Of a stretch of 45,092 nucleotides of DNA, positions 1 through 9,740 are shown piece after piece. The notes under the pieces are model-generated. The model did not search any database. It had not been told where the DNA came from and was given only the letters and a program-made list of their open reading frames with translations. Position numbers and translations under genes: made by a program. Origin of the DNA: Streptomyces xiaopingdaonensis (GTDB lineage Bacteria; Actinomycetota; Actinomycetes; Streptomycetales; Streptomycetaceae); NCBI RefSeq assembly GCF_000262345.1, contig NZ_AJTQ01000077.1, positions 1 to 45,092 on the forward strand. Direction: 5' to 3'. Each line of letters begins with the position of its first letter. Within the stretch, counting starts at the first letter, position 1.

Positions 1-837
1 GCCCCAGCGAAGAAGGCGACGGCGGCGAAGTCCGCAGCCGGAAACGGCCGCCCCCTGGAGTCCCGGACCGTACGGGCCGGCCGCGCCGAGCGGATCAACT
101 CCGAGCTCGCCGAGGTCTACTACTACGCGCACCCCGAGCTCGACTTCGAGAACCCCTTCCAGCTCCTCGTCGCCACCGTCCTCTCCGCCCAGACGACCGA
201 CCTGCGCGTCAACCAGACCACCCCGGCCCTCTTCGCCGCCTACCCCACCCCCGAGGAGATGGCGGCCGCGGACCCGGAGCGGCTCGAGGAGCTGATCAGG
301 CCCACCGGCTTCTTCCGCTCCAAGGCCCGCTCGCTCCTCGGCCTCGCCGCCGGGCTGCGGGACGACTTCGGTGGCGAAGTCCCGGGCACCGTCGAGGAGT
401 TGGTGAAGCTCAAGGGCGTGGGGCGCAAGACCGCCTTCGTCGTCCTCGGCAACGCCTACGGTGTCCCCGGCCTCACCGTGGACACACACTTCGGCCGCCT
501 GGTGCGCCGCTGGCGCCTCACGGGGCAGACGGACGCCGAGAAGGTCGAGGCGGAGATCTCGCAGCTCCTGCCGGAGAGCGAGTGGACGATGTTCTCGCAC
601 CGCACGATCTTCCACGGCCGCCGCGTCTGCCACTCCCGCAAGCCCGCGTGCGGCGCCTGCCCGATCGCGGAGGTCTGCCCCTCGTACGGCGAGGGCGAGA
701 CGGACCCCGAGAAGGCGAAGAAGCTGCTGAAGTACGAACTCGCCGGGCAGCCGGGCCAGCGCCTCAAGCCGCCGCCGGAGTACCCGGGGCTGCCCGCACC
801 GCCGCTCGGCGGCTCGTCGTCGGGGGGCGCGGCGTGA
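1..837 (+). CDS. nth: Endonuclease III (DNA glycosylase/AP lyase), 5' end cut off by the window
   Basis: Base-excision repair enzyme that removes oxidised pyrimidines and cleaves the resulting abasic site. The reading frame is open from base 1, so the start lies upstream; 278 residues are visible. The first visible residues are Ala/Lys-rich and look like a charged N-terminal extension. The core follows with LLVATVLSAQTTD, the helix-hairpin-helix LKGVGRKTA (catalytic Lys about visible residue 143), and VDTH with the catalytic Asp about residue 161. Four cysteines at about 210, 217, 220 and 226 give the C-x6-C-x2-C-x5-C spacing of the [4Fe-4S] cluster. The stop overlaps the GTG of the next gene by 4 bases (GTGA), which indicates translational coupling. 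Identification is secure; only the N-terminus is missing. Confidence 0.97.
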   Translation, partial: APAKKATAAKSAAGNGRPLESRTVRAGRAERINSELAEVYYYAHPELDFENPFQLLVATVLSAQTTDLRVNQTTPALFAAYPTPEEMAAADPERLEELIRPTGFFRSKARSLLGLAAGLRDDFGGEVPGTVEELVKLKGVGRKTAFVVLGNAYGVPGLTVDTHFGRLVRRWRLTGQTDAEKVEAEISQLLPESEWTMFSHRTIFHGRRVCHSRKPACGACPIAEVCPSYGEGETDPEKAKKLLKYELAGQPGQRLKPPPEYPGLPAPPLGGSSSGGAA

Positions 838-1529
838 ACGCGGCGCACCCCGCGGGGAGTTGCCCCGTCGAGGTCACGGAGGCGGGGCTGCCGGGATGGC
901 TGCACCCGGTGGCGGAGGCGGCCCGGTCGGTGCAGGCCGGCCAGTTGAGCAGCTTCCTCCCGCCCGAGGACGGAGGCGGGCGCCCCTCGGCGGTGCTGGT
1001 CCTCTTCGGCGAGGGCGAGCAGGGCCCCCAACTCCTCCTGATCCAGCGGGCGTCGAGCCTCCGTTCGCACGCAGGGCAGCCGTCCTTTCCGGGCGGTTCC
1101 CTCGACCCGGAGGACGGCGACCCGAAGGGGGAGGGCCCGCTGCGTGCCGCGCTCCGCGAGGCGGAGGAGGAGACGGGACTCGATCCCTCGGGCGTGCAGG
1201 TCTTCGGCATCCTGCCGAGCCTGTACATTCCGGTGAGCCGCTTCGTCGTCACGCCGGTCCTCGGCTGGTGGCGGCGTCCCAGCCCGGTGGACGCCGTCGA
1301 TCCGCGGGAGACGGCGCGCGTCTTCACGGTCTCCGTCAGGGAGCTGACCGATCCGGCCAACCGCGCGACGGCGGTTCACCCCGCCGGACACACGGGCCCC
1401 GCGTTCCTCGTAGGATCGGCGCTGGTCTGGGGGTTCACGGCCGGCGTGATCGACCGGCTGCTGCATTACGCGGGGTGGGAGCGCCCCTGGGATCGGGAGC
1501 GAAAGGTTCCGCTCGACTGGCAGGCGTGA
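834..1529 (+). CDS. Nudix hydrolase, CoA pyrophosphatase type
   Basis: 231-residue Nudix protein starting at the GTG that overlaps the nth stop. The segment with RASSLRSHAGQPSFPGG is the signature upstream of the Nudix box in CoA/NADH pyrophosphatases of the YeaB/NudL group. It is followed by the catalytic helix REAEEETGL; the Nudix glycine sits one residue off the canonical spacing because of a short acidic insertion. The family splits CoA and acyl-CoA into 3',5'-ADP and phosphopantetheine, so that is the likely activity. The partner order nth-Nudix-protease is the same as in mycobacteria. Function by family is fairly sure; the exact substrate is inferred. Confidence 0.88.
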   Translation: MNAAHPAGSCPVEVTEAGLPGWLHPVAEAARSVQAGQLSSFLPPEDGGGRPSAVLVLFGEGEQGPQLLLIQRASSLRSHAGQPSFPGGSLDPEDGDPKGEGPLRAALREAEEETGLDPSGVQVFGILPSLYIPVSRFVVTPVLGWWRRPSPVDAVDPRETARVFTVSVRELTDPANRATAVHPAGHTGPAFLVGSALVWGFTAGVIDRLLHYAGWERPWDRERKVPLDWQA

Positions 1530-1676
1530 GCGCGGGTACGTCCTGCGCGCACCGCCCGTGAGAGGGTGTCGCTGCTCCAACCCTGCCGCTCCCGGCGTCC
1601 ACCGCCGCCTCGGGCCGCCGCCCGTGCGTACTCGGGAGCCCTGCTGTGACGGCGAGTTCAAGGCGAGGCTGATTCG

Positions 1677-2873
1677 GTGAACGTGCTGGACGTACTGCTT
1701 GTGCTGGCGGCTGTCTGGTTCGCCTGGGTGGGGTATCGCCAGGGCTTCGTCGTCGGCATCCTCTCGGTGGTCGGGTTCCTCGGCGGAGGACTCGTCGCCG
1801 TCCTCGTACTGCCGGTGCTCTGGGACCAGTTCAGCGGGCAGGAGCCGGGGACGTTCGGGGCGGTCGCCGCGGTGGTCGTCGTCATCCTGTGCGCCTCCGT
1901 CGGCCAGGCGTTCACCACTCATCTCGGCAACCGCCTGCGCGAGCACATCACCTGGTCCCCCGCGAAGGCCCTCGACGCGACGGGCGGCGCCGTCGTCAAC
2001 GTCGCGGCGATGCTCCTCGTCGCCTGGCTGATCGGCTCCGCGCTCGCGATGACGACGCTGCCCACCCTCGGCAAGGAGGTCCGCGACTCCAAGGTCCTGC
2101 TCGGCGTCTCGCAGGTCGTGCCCGAGCGGACGAGCATCTGGTTCGCCAACTTCTCCTCGGTGCTGGCGAAGAACGGCTACCCGCAGGTCTTCGCCCCCTT
2201 CTCCAATGAGCCGATCACCGAGGTCCGCGCTCCCGACGCGAAGCTCGCCGACAGCGCAGTCGCCGTGCGGGCGCAGCGCTCGATCGTCAAGGTCGTGGGG
2301 ACGGCGAGCAGTTGCGACAAGGTCCTCGAAGGGACGGGTTTCGTCTTCCGGCAGGGGAAGGTGATGACCAACGCGCACGTCGTCGGCGGCGTGCAGGAGC
2401 CGACGGTGCAGGTCGGGGGCGAAGGCCGCCCCGTCGCCGCCCGGGTGGTGCTCTACGACTGGGAGCGGGACATCGCCGTCCTCGACGCCCCAGGACTGCG
2501 AGCCCCCGCGCTCCGCTTCGCCGAGGGCGAGGCGGGAAGCGGGGACGACGCGATCGTCGCCGGCTTCCCGGAGAACGGCGCCTACGACGTGCGCCCGGCC
2601 CGCGTCCGCGGCCGGGTGCAGGCCAACGGGCCCGACATCTACCACAGGGGCACGGTGGGCCGCGACGTCTACTCCCTCTACGCCGACATCCGCCAGGGCA
2701 ACTCGGGCGGACCGCTGCTGACGCCCCAAGGACGCGTCTACGGCGTGGTGTTCGCGAAGTCCCTCGACGACTCGCAGACGGGATACGCGCTCACGGCGGA
2801 AGAGGTCAGCGAGGACGTGGAGCTGGGCGCCACGGCGAACACGCCTGTAAGCCCTCAGAGTTGCGCCATGTGA
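1677..2873 (+). CDS. MarP-like membrane-anchored serine protease (CvpA domain plus trypsin-like domain)
   Basis: 398 residues, GTG start. The N-terminal ~150 residues form several hydrophobic helices of the CvpA/colicin V production type. A chymotrypsin-fold protease domain follows, predicted to lie outside the membrane. The catalytic triad is visible: His234 (TNAHVV), Asp265 (RDIAVLD) and Ser343 (GNSGGP), almost the same positions as in M. tuberculosis MarP (Rv3671c), which protects the cell against acid and oxidative stress. Two cysteines, one before the His motif (SSCDK) and one near the C-terminus, could form the disulfide known in MarP. The gene sits 147 bases after the Nudix gene and probably has its own promoter. 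A role in envelope stress is inferred from the mycobacterial orthologue. Confidence 0.9.
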   Translation: MNVLDVLLVLAAVWFAWVGYRQGFVVGILSVVGFLGGGLVAVLVLPVLWDQFSGQEPGTFGAVAAVVVVILCASVGQAFTTHLGNRLREHITWSPAKALDATGGAVVNVAAMLLVAWLIGSALAMTTLPTLGKEVRDSKVLLGVSQVVPERTSIWFANFSSVLAKNGYPQVFAPFSNEPITEVRAPDAKLADSAVAVRAQRSIVKVVGTASSCDKVLEGTGFVFRQGKVMTNAHVVGGVQEPTVQVGGEGRPVAARVVLYDWERDIAVLDAPGLRAPALRFAEGEAGSGDDAIVAGFPENGAYDVRPARVRGRVQANGPDIYHRGTVGRDVYSLYADIRQGNSGGPLLTPQGRVYGVVFAKSLDDSQTGYALTAEEVSEDVELGATANTPVSPQSCAM

Positions 2874-3260
2874 CCGCGACCGTCCTGCGCTCCGGGAGCC
2901 GCAAGTACGCGCAACGTCGGAGCAGTTGACAGAGCGGTGCCTCAGCGGCCGCCTGGCCCCGGCATGTGTCGAAGCCGCGCGCCCACCCAACGCGCCCTGC
3001 GGCGGAGAATCCGAGGAATGCCCAGCTCGGAGTAGGGGCGCGGCGGCGGAAAGATCGGCGGAACTACCCCCGCCCGCCCGCTCGTTCCCCTGGGTCGGCT
3101 GCGCTTGCGTGCCACGTCACGGTAGTCGTGCGTCCAGCCCATACCGGGCTCTCTGCCCGCGCTCCAAGGTCGGTAACCGCCGTTGGCGCAGCCGATTGTC
3201 CTATGCGCGGGGCACGTGTAGCGGGCGAGAGGCGACGCTCAGTCACCGCCGAACAGTGGG
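2874..3260. other. Intergenic region between convergent genes, no gene recognised
   Basis: About 390 bases between the protease gene and the oppositely oriented hydrolase gene. I see no reading frame with convincing codon use. Two short structures are present: a TTGACA at 2926-2931 with no matching -10 element, and a small hairpin AGCCC-ATACC-GGGCT at 3136-3150 that could contribute to termination. Confidence 0.4.
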
Positions 3261-4196
3261 TCAGCGGTCGGGCTCGGGGTCCTCGAGCCAGTGCAGAAGT
3301 TCGGAGGTGAACCCCTGTGGATCCTCCTCGTGCGGCCAGTGCCCCAGACCGTCGAACAGCCGCCATCGGTACGGCGCTTCGACGTAGACACCGGAGCCGG
3401 CCGCGCTCCGCGTACGCAGCACCGGATCGAGCGAACCGTGGAGGTGGAGGGTGGGCACCCGGACGGGCCGCTTCATCCTGCGGTTGAACTGGAACCCGTC
3501 GGGACGGGCCATCGAGCGCACCATCCAGCGGTACGGCTCGATCGAGCAGTGGGCCGTCGACGGAACGCACATCGCGGTGCGGTACCGCTCCACCGACTCG
3601 TCCTCGGCGGCGCCCGTCATCCGCGGCCCCGACCACTCCCGTATGAGCCTGCCGACGAGCGCCCCGTCCTCGGCGACGAGCTGCCGCTCGGGTATCCAGG
3701 GCCGCTGGAACCCCCAGATGTACGACCCGGCCGCCGTCTGGCGCATGTCCCCGAGCATCGCCGCTCGCCAGCGCCTCGGGTGCGGCATCGACGCGACGGC
3801 GAGCCGCCTGATGAGCTTCGGCCGCATGACGGCTGCCGTCCATGCGAGGTACCCGCCGAGGTCGTGCCCGACGAGAGCGGCGTCGGGCTCCCCGAGGGAG
3901 CGGATGACGCCCGTGACGTCGAGCGCGAGGTTCGCCGGGTCGTAACCGCGCGGGGTGCGGTCGCTGCCGCCCACCCCGCGCAGGTCCATCGCGACGGCGC
4001 GGTATCCGGCCTCGGCGAGCGCCGGGAGCTGGTGGCGCCACGTCCACCAGTACAGCGGGAAACCGTGCAACAGCAGGACCAGCGGGCCCTCGCCCATCTC
4101 GGCGATGTGGAACCGCGCACCGTTGGCGGCCACCTCCCTGTGGGTCCAGGGGCCTTCGGGTCTGATGACTGACGCCGGGCTCGCTGCGAGTGTCAT
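3261..4196 (-). CDS. Alpha/beta hydrolase, EphE-like epoxide hydrolase family
   Basis: 311 residues. Fold landmarks are the oxyanion-hole motif HGFPLYWW (about 44-51), the nucleophile elbow GHDLGG with Asp112 as nucleophile, and the catalytic His286 in GLGHWPHEEDP. An Asp rather than Ser nucleophile points to the epoxide hydrolase/haloalkane dehalogenase branch. The mycobacterial gene in the same position is annotated ephE (Rv3670). The ATG at 4194-4196 overlaps the TGA of the upstream membrane-protein gene (ATGA), so the two are translationally coupled. The real substrate is unknown. Confidence 0.88.
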   Translation of the reverse strand: MTLAASPASVIRPEGPWTHREVAANGARFHIAEMGEGPLVLLLHGFPLYWWTWRHQLPALAEAGYRAVAMDLRGVGGSDRTPRGYDPANLALDVTGVIRSLGEPDAALVGHDLGGYLAWTAAVMRPKLIRRLAVASMPHPRRWRAAMLGDMRQTAAGSYIWGFQRPWIPERQLVAEDGALVGRLIREWSGPRMTGAAEDESVERYRTAMCVPSTAHCSIEPYRWMVRSMARPDGFQFNRRMKRPVRVPTLHLHGSLDPVLRTRSAAGSGVYVEAPYRWRLFDGLGHWPHEEDPQGFTSELLHWLEDPEPDR

Positions 4197-4663
4197 ACCG
4201 ACGAGCGTGTCACATGCCCGGCCTCGGAAGGCGCGGCGTCTGCCTGCCCGGCGGAGCGGGGGTGCGGCTTCGCCTTGGAGAGCACGGCGGCCGTCTCCTT
4301 CGCCGAGGCGATCGAACGCTGCGGCCCCTCGCTCTTCTTGATCTTCCGGAACTTCAGTGCGGCCCAGGCGAGGAGGAGGAGCGCCAGCACGATGATGGCG
4401 CCGCCCACGATCAGGAACGACCAGGCCAGCCCGAGCCCGAGGTTGTGGATGCCGTATGCGGCGGCGAAGCTCAGTACGGGGAGCGCGAAGAGCAGCAGCA
4501 CCCCCGCCGCGACCGCGGCTCCGCCGCCGAGCAGCCCGCGCTTGACGTCCTGCCGGATCTCCGCCTTCGCCAGCGCGATCTCGTCGTGCACCAGCGCCGA
4601 CAACTCGGTGGTGGCCGCTGAGACCAACTGCCCGAGGCTGCGGCCCTCGTCGGCTGCGCTCAT
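4193..4663 (-). CDS. Small membrane protein of the actinobacterial 'phage holin' (Holin-X/DUF1469-like) family
   Basis: 156 residues. A helical, charged N-terminal segment (LVSAATTELSALVHDEIALAKAE) is followed by two strong transmembrane segments at about 46-70 and 78-105 and a basic, disordered tail. This arrangement is typical of the family named after holins but found as a chromosomal membrane protein in many actinobacteria. A role in lysis is not implied. The start is preceded by GAGGGA at good spacing. The gene is coupled to the hydrolase gene through a 4-base overlap, as in the Rv3669-Rv3670 pair, although there the order of transcription should be checked. Function unknown. Confidence 0.85.
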   Translation of the reverse strand: MSAADEGRSLGQLVSAATTELSALVHDEIALAKAEIRQDVKRGLLGGGAAVAAGVLLLFALPVLSFAAAYGIHNLGLGLAWSFLIVGGAIIVLALLLLAWAALKFRKIKKSEGPQRSIASAKETAAVLSKAKPHPRSAGQADAAPSEAGHVTRSSV

Positions 4664-4869
4664 CCCTTACTCCCTCTTCCGTCGAGACTGCCCGGGGTCG
4701 CGGCTGTCGTGGCTGTTCGGCACGTGCCGGATCATCCTCCGTCACCTCGTGCCCGGTGGCCACTCCGGCGAGCTTACGGTGTCGTTTCGGGAGCCTACGG
4801 TCTCATCCCCTGCGGTGCCGCGGGGGCGCCGGCGTCGCTCGTGCGGAACCTGAGGCCGCGTCAACAAGC

Positions 4870-4907
4870 GGCGAGGGGCGCCCGGCTCGTGCCGGGCGCC
4901 CCTCGCC
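4870..4907 (-). terminator. Strong hairpin terminator downstream of acs
   Basis: A perfect 17-base inverted repeat (4870-4886 and 4891-4907) with a TCGT loop lies 17 bases beyond the acs stop. It has no long T run, which is usual for Streptomyces terminators. It also separates acs from the small membrane-protein gene transcribed in the same direction further on. Confidence 0.85.
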
Positions 4908-4924
4908 GTCGTCGGTCCAGCGGT

Positions 4925-6886
<1,962 letters not shown>

Positions 6887-6906
6887 GGTCGGCTCCCGGC
6901 GTCTCG

Positions 6907-6922
6907 AATGGTTTAGACCAGT
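6907..6922. promoter_or_regulatory. DasR/HutC-type operator candidate upstream of acs
   Basis: AATGGTTTAGACCAGT matches the published DasR-responsive element ACTGGTCTAGACCAGT/CACT in 14 of 16 positions and keeps the GT-N-TA-N-AC core of HutC-subfamily GntR operators. It sits 20 bases upstream of the acs start codon, where a bound repressor would block transcription. A direct repeat TCGAATG flanks it on both sides (6904-6910 and 6924-6930), and a TTGACC...GGTCAA inverted repeat follows at 6935-6957. The regulator itself is not in the window. Confidence 0.5.
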
Positions 6923-7349
6923 TTCGAATGCTCTTTGACCGGCGGGGAGTTGGTCAACCCCCGCCGCCGCCGATCCTGGCACTACAGCCGCCCCGGGTAC
7001 AGGCGTCCAGGGAGAAGAGGGGCGTGTCGGGTGCGGGCGCTGCCGCCGCCGGCGAACGGCGCCCGTTCCGCCCGGAAGCGCCGCCCCCGTCCACCTGCTG
7101 CCCGCCGTGGGGTGGGCGGGCGACGCGGCTCCTCCGGCGAAGTGGCGTGACCGCTCGAGTACCCCCAAGTAGCAGCTTGCTGAGGGTGGTTCGTGGCCAA
7201 CGGACCGAGGAGCTCCGAAGGGCGGCTCCTCGCTCCTTCGTCTCAAGGAGTGAATAATCATTCCAGACAGCTTGTCGTATTTATTCCGGAATCATCCCGT
7301 GCCACCTTGATCGGCAGTCAACTGCCACCACGGCGGAACGGGGTGACCG
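6923..7349. other. Divergent promoter region between acs and the deacetylase gene
   Basis: Together with the operator above this is a 463-base gap between two divergent starts. No coding frame is convincing. The right end, unlike the rest, is AT-richer (7250-7300) and contains the perfect palindrome ATTCCGGAAT at 7283-7292 next to TTGTCG/TATTTA sequences, a likely promoter area for the deacetylase gene. Confidence 0.4.
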
Positions 7350-8615
7350 ATGCAAGCCAGGCTGAGACGGCATGCAGGGCGTACGACAGGGACCGCGGCA
7401 CTGGCGGCCGCGACCGCCCTGACCGTGTTGCTGAGCGGGTGCGCCGACCAAAAGGGAACCGAGGACAAAGTCGCGCCCAAGGAGAAGCCGAACCAGCGGC
7501 CGCAGCTGCTCGGCGACGGGTCGACGGCGCGCATGGGCGCCCAGCCGCTGCAGCCGACCCCGCGCAAGCTCGCCCCCGGCAAGAAGCCGCCGCAGTTCGT
7601 CGTCTTCTCGTGGGACGGCGCGGGCGAGGACGGAAAGAAGCTCTTCTCCCGGTTCCTGCGGGCGGGCAAGAAGTACGGTGCCTCGCAGACCTTCTTCCTC
7701 AGCGGCCTCTACGTGCTCCCCGAGAAGAAGTCCAAGCGCTACTCGCCACCAGGCCACGCGCAGGGCGCCTCCGACATCGGCTACCTCGGCAACGACCACG
7801 TCCGCTCCACGCTGCAGCAGGTCAACAAGGCATGGCTCGCGGGCAACGAGATCGGCACCCACTTCAACGGCCACTTCTGCGGCCCGACGGGCGTCGACAG
7901 CTGGTCCGTCGACGACTGGAAGAGCGAGATCCGGCAGGCGAAGTGGTTCGTCAAGAACTGGAAGACGACGACGGGTTGGAAGCGCGCCGCACCCCTGCCG
8001 TTCGACTACGACCGCGAGCTCGTCGGCGGCCGGACACCCTGTCTGGAAGGCCAGAAGAACCTCCTGCCGGCGGCGAAGCAGATGGGATTCCGCTACGACT
8101 CGAGCGGCAACGGCACCCAGGTGTGGCCCGGCAAGAAGCACGGCCTGTGGGACATGCCGCTCCAGCAGGTGCCCGTGCCCGGCAGGCAGTTCGAGACCCT
8201 CTCCATGGACTACAACTTCCTCGCCAACCAGTCCGGCACCGTCGACGGTCCGGTCGAGAAGCGGCAGGAGTACGGCAGGCAGATGCGGGACGGCCTGCTC
8301 AAGGGCTTCGAGCGGGCGTACACGGGCAACCGTGCGCCGTTCGTCGTCGGCAACCACTTCGAGGACTGGAACGGCGGCGTCTACATGGACGCCGTTGAGG
8401 ACGTCATGCGCCGGGTCTGCACGAAGCAGGAGGTGCGCTGCGTCTCCTTCCGGCAGCTCGCCGACTGGCTCGACGCGCAGGACAAGTCGGTGCTGAAGAA
8501 GCTGCGTTCGCTGAAGGTGGGCGAGAAGCCTGCCGACGGCTGGTCGTCCTTCCTCGAGGGCGAAACGCAGCGCGAGCCCGGGAAGCGCCGCCAGGGTCAG
8601 CAGGCGGCGGGCTGA
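7350..8615 (+). CDS. Secreted lipoprotein of the polysaccharide deacetylase (NodB-like) family
   Basis: 421 residues. The N-terminus is a lipoprotein signal: basic residues, a hydrophobic stretch, then LLSGC with the lipidated Cys31. The mature part begins with a Lys/Pro-rich linker and continues into a NodB-like fold. FSWDGAGEDG stands where the family has TFDDGP, and THFNGHF supplies the H-x3-H metal-binding pair. Both motifs are divergent, so deacetylation of a wall or extracellular polysaccharide is a family-based guess. The Shine-Dalgarno sequence is weak (GGGGTGA). The gene is followed by a bidirectional terminator shared with the convergent ATPase gene. It lies divergent from acs; acetate released by a deacetylase would be an Acs substrate, but that link is speculation. 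Confidence 0.8.
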   Translation: MQARLRRHAGRTTGTAALAAATALTVLLSGCADQKGTEDKVAPKEKPNQRPQLLGDGSTARMGAQPLQPTPRKLAPGKKPPQFVVFSWDGAGEDGKKLFSRFLRAGKKYGASQTFFLSGLYVLPEKKSKRYSPPGHAQGASDIGYLGNDHVRSTLQQVNKAWLAGNEIGTHFNGHFCGPTGVDSWSVDDWKSEIRQAKWFVKNWKTTTGWKRAAPLPFDYDRELVGGRTPCLEGQKNLLPAAKQMGFRYDSSGNGTQVWPGKKHGLWDMPLQQVPVPGRQFETLSMDYNFLANQSGTVDGPVEKRQEYGRQMRDGLLKGFERAYTGNRAPFVVGNHFEDWNGGVYMDAVEDVMRRVCTKQEVRCVSFRQLADWLDAQDKSVLKKLRSLKVGEKPADGWSSFLEGETQREPGKRRQGQQAAG

Positions 8616-8620
8616 CGGCG

Positions 8621-8651
8621 GGTGCGGGGCGCCTCGCCGGCGCCCCGCACC
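8621..8651. terminator. Bidirectional hairpin terminator
   Basis: Perfect 13-base stem (8621-8633 and 8639-8651) with a 5-base loop, located between the stops of two convergent genes only 39 bases apart. Confidence 0.85.
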
Positions 8652-8654
8652 GGG

Positions 8655-9635
8655 TCACGCGGGTTGGGGAGCCTGCTCCCCGAGGACGAAGTCGGGGTCG
8701 ACCTGCGCGGCGAGGTCGGTGCCCGTCCTCTCGTTGCCCCAGCTCTGCGCGTTGCGCAGGTGGAAGTGGATCGTCTGCCGCGTGTAGCGGCCCCAGTCGC
8801 GGTGGTCGTACGCGGAGTCGGCTGCCGCGTGCAGTTCGTGGAGTGCGCGGGAGTTCTCGGGCTCCAGCTCGGAGAAGGGGAGCGGCCTTCCCTTCTCCAG
8901 GGCGCGCACCCACGCGGAGTGGCCGAAGGAGACGAGGAGGTCGTCTCCCACCTCCTCGCGGAGGAACTCGACGTCGTCCTCGCTCTGCACCTTGTTGCCC
9001 AGGACGCGCAGGGAGACGCCGAAGTCCCGCGCGTACTCCTTGTACTGGCGGTAGACGCTGACGCCCTTGCGCGTGGGTTCGGCCACGAGGAACGTCATGT
9101 CGAAGCGGGTGAACATCCCGGACGCGAAGGAGTCGCTCCCCGCCGTCATGTCGACGACCATGAACTCGTCGCGCCCGTCGACGAGATGGTTGAGGCACAG
9201 CTCCACCGCGCCGGTCTTGGAGTGGTAGCAGGCGACGCCGAGATCGGACTCGGTGAACGGCCCGGTGGCGAGGAGGCGCAGCGAGCCTCCGTCGAGCTCC
9301 ACGCGGCGGGCGCAGGCGTCGTAGATCGGGTTCTCCTCGGTGAGACGGAGGAGCCTGGAGCCGTTGCCCGGCGGGGTCGTCTTGATCATGGACTCCGCCG
9401 ACGCGATCCGCGGGTTCTCCCCGCGGAGGTACTCCTTGATCAGGCGGAGTTGGCCGCCCAGCGCGGGGAGCGCGGCCGCCTCCTCCTCGTCGAGCCCCAG
9501 TGCGGCAGCGAGGTGCTGGTTGATGTCGGCGTCGACAGCGACCAGCGGCAGGTTCTGAGCGGCGAGATGGCGGAGGAAGAGGGAGGACAACGTCGTCTTC
9601 CCGCTGCCGCCCTTGCCGACGAAAGCGATCTTCAT
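8655..9635 (-). CDS. CooC/MinD-like P-loop ATPase
   Basis: 326 residues starting MKIAFVGKGGSGKTT, a deviant Walker A (residues 7-14) of the SIMIBI/ParA-MinD-ArsA class, closest in style to CooC-type maturation ATPases. VVDMTAGSDSF is the Walker B-like segment and VLGNKV the guanine/adenine-specificity-like segment. These proteins form ATP-dependent dimers that load metals or act in protein targeting; no client is obvious here. It is divergent from the Fic-like gene with a 105-base gap. No Shine-Dalgarno sequence is seen, but TACCCT lies 7 bases upstream of the ATG, suggesting a leaderless mRNA. Identity as an ATPase is sure; the role is unknown. Confidence 0.85.
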   Translation of the reverse strand: MKIAFVGKGGSGKTTLSSLFLRHLAAQNLPLVAVDADINQHLAAALGLDEEEAAALPALGGQLRLIKEYLRGENPRIASAESMIKTTPPGNGSRLLRLTEENPIYDACARRVELDGGSLRLLATGPFTESDLGVACYHSKTGAVELCLNHLVDGRDEFMVVDMTAGSDSFASGMFTRFDMTFLVAEPTRKGVSVYRQYKEYARDFGVSLRVLGNKVQSEDDVEFLREEVGDDLLVSFGHSAWVRALEKGRPLPFSELEPENSRALHELHAAADSAYDHRDWGRYTRQTIHFHLRNAQSWGNERTGTDLAAQVDPDFVLGEQAPQPA

Positions 9636-9642
9636 GTTCAGC

Positions 9643-9648
9643 AGGGTA
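9643..9648 (-). promoter_or_regulatory. -10 element for a leaderless transcript of the ATPase gene
   Basis: On the minus strand TACCCT (fits TANNNT) ends 7 bases before the ATG at 9635, the spacing expected when transcription begins at the start codon. No Shine-Dalgarno sequence is present in that gap. Confidence 0.5.
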
Positions 9649-9727
9649 TGCGGCGGGGGCAGTCGGATCTCGGCACCGAGTGGGGAAGACCACTCGATCG
9701 TGCGGCATCGGCGGTGCGGCCTGTGCG

Positions 9728-9733
9728 TAGGGT
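9728..9733 (+). promoter_or_regulatory. -10 element for a leaderless transcript of the Fic-like gene
   Basis: TAGGGT (fits TANNNT) ends exactly 7 bases before the ATG at 9741, and the gap CGGACGC is not a ribosome binding site. It mirrors the element of the divergent gene on the other side of the same 105-base region. Confidence 0.5.
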
Positions 9734-9740
9734 CGGACGC

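Noticed and set aside
456..2990. Minus-strand open frame of 844 codons opposite nth, Nudix and marP genes
   Set aside because: Same GC effect; sequence rich in Arg/Pro/His with no recognisable domain.
3170..3179. Half of the MFS operator motif (TCGGTAACCG)
   Set aside because: Only one arm is present and it sits between convergent genes, so chance is more likely.
4196..4763. Upstream extension of the alpha/beta hydrolase to a 500-residue protein
   Set aside because: The extra residues overlap the holin-like gene in another frame; the ATG at 4196 gives the family length and a 4-base coupling.
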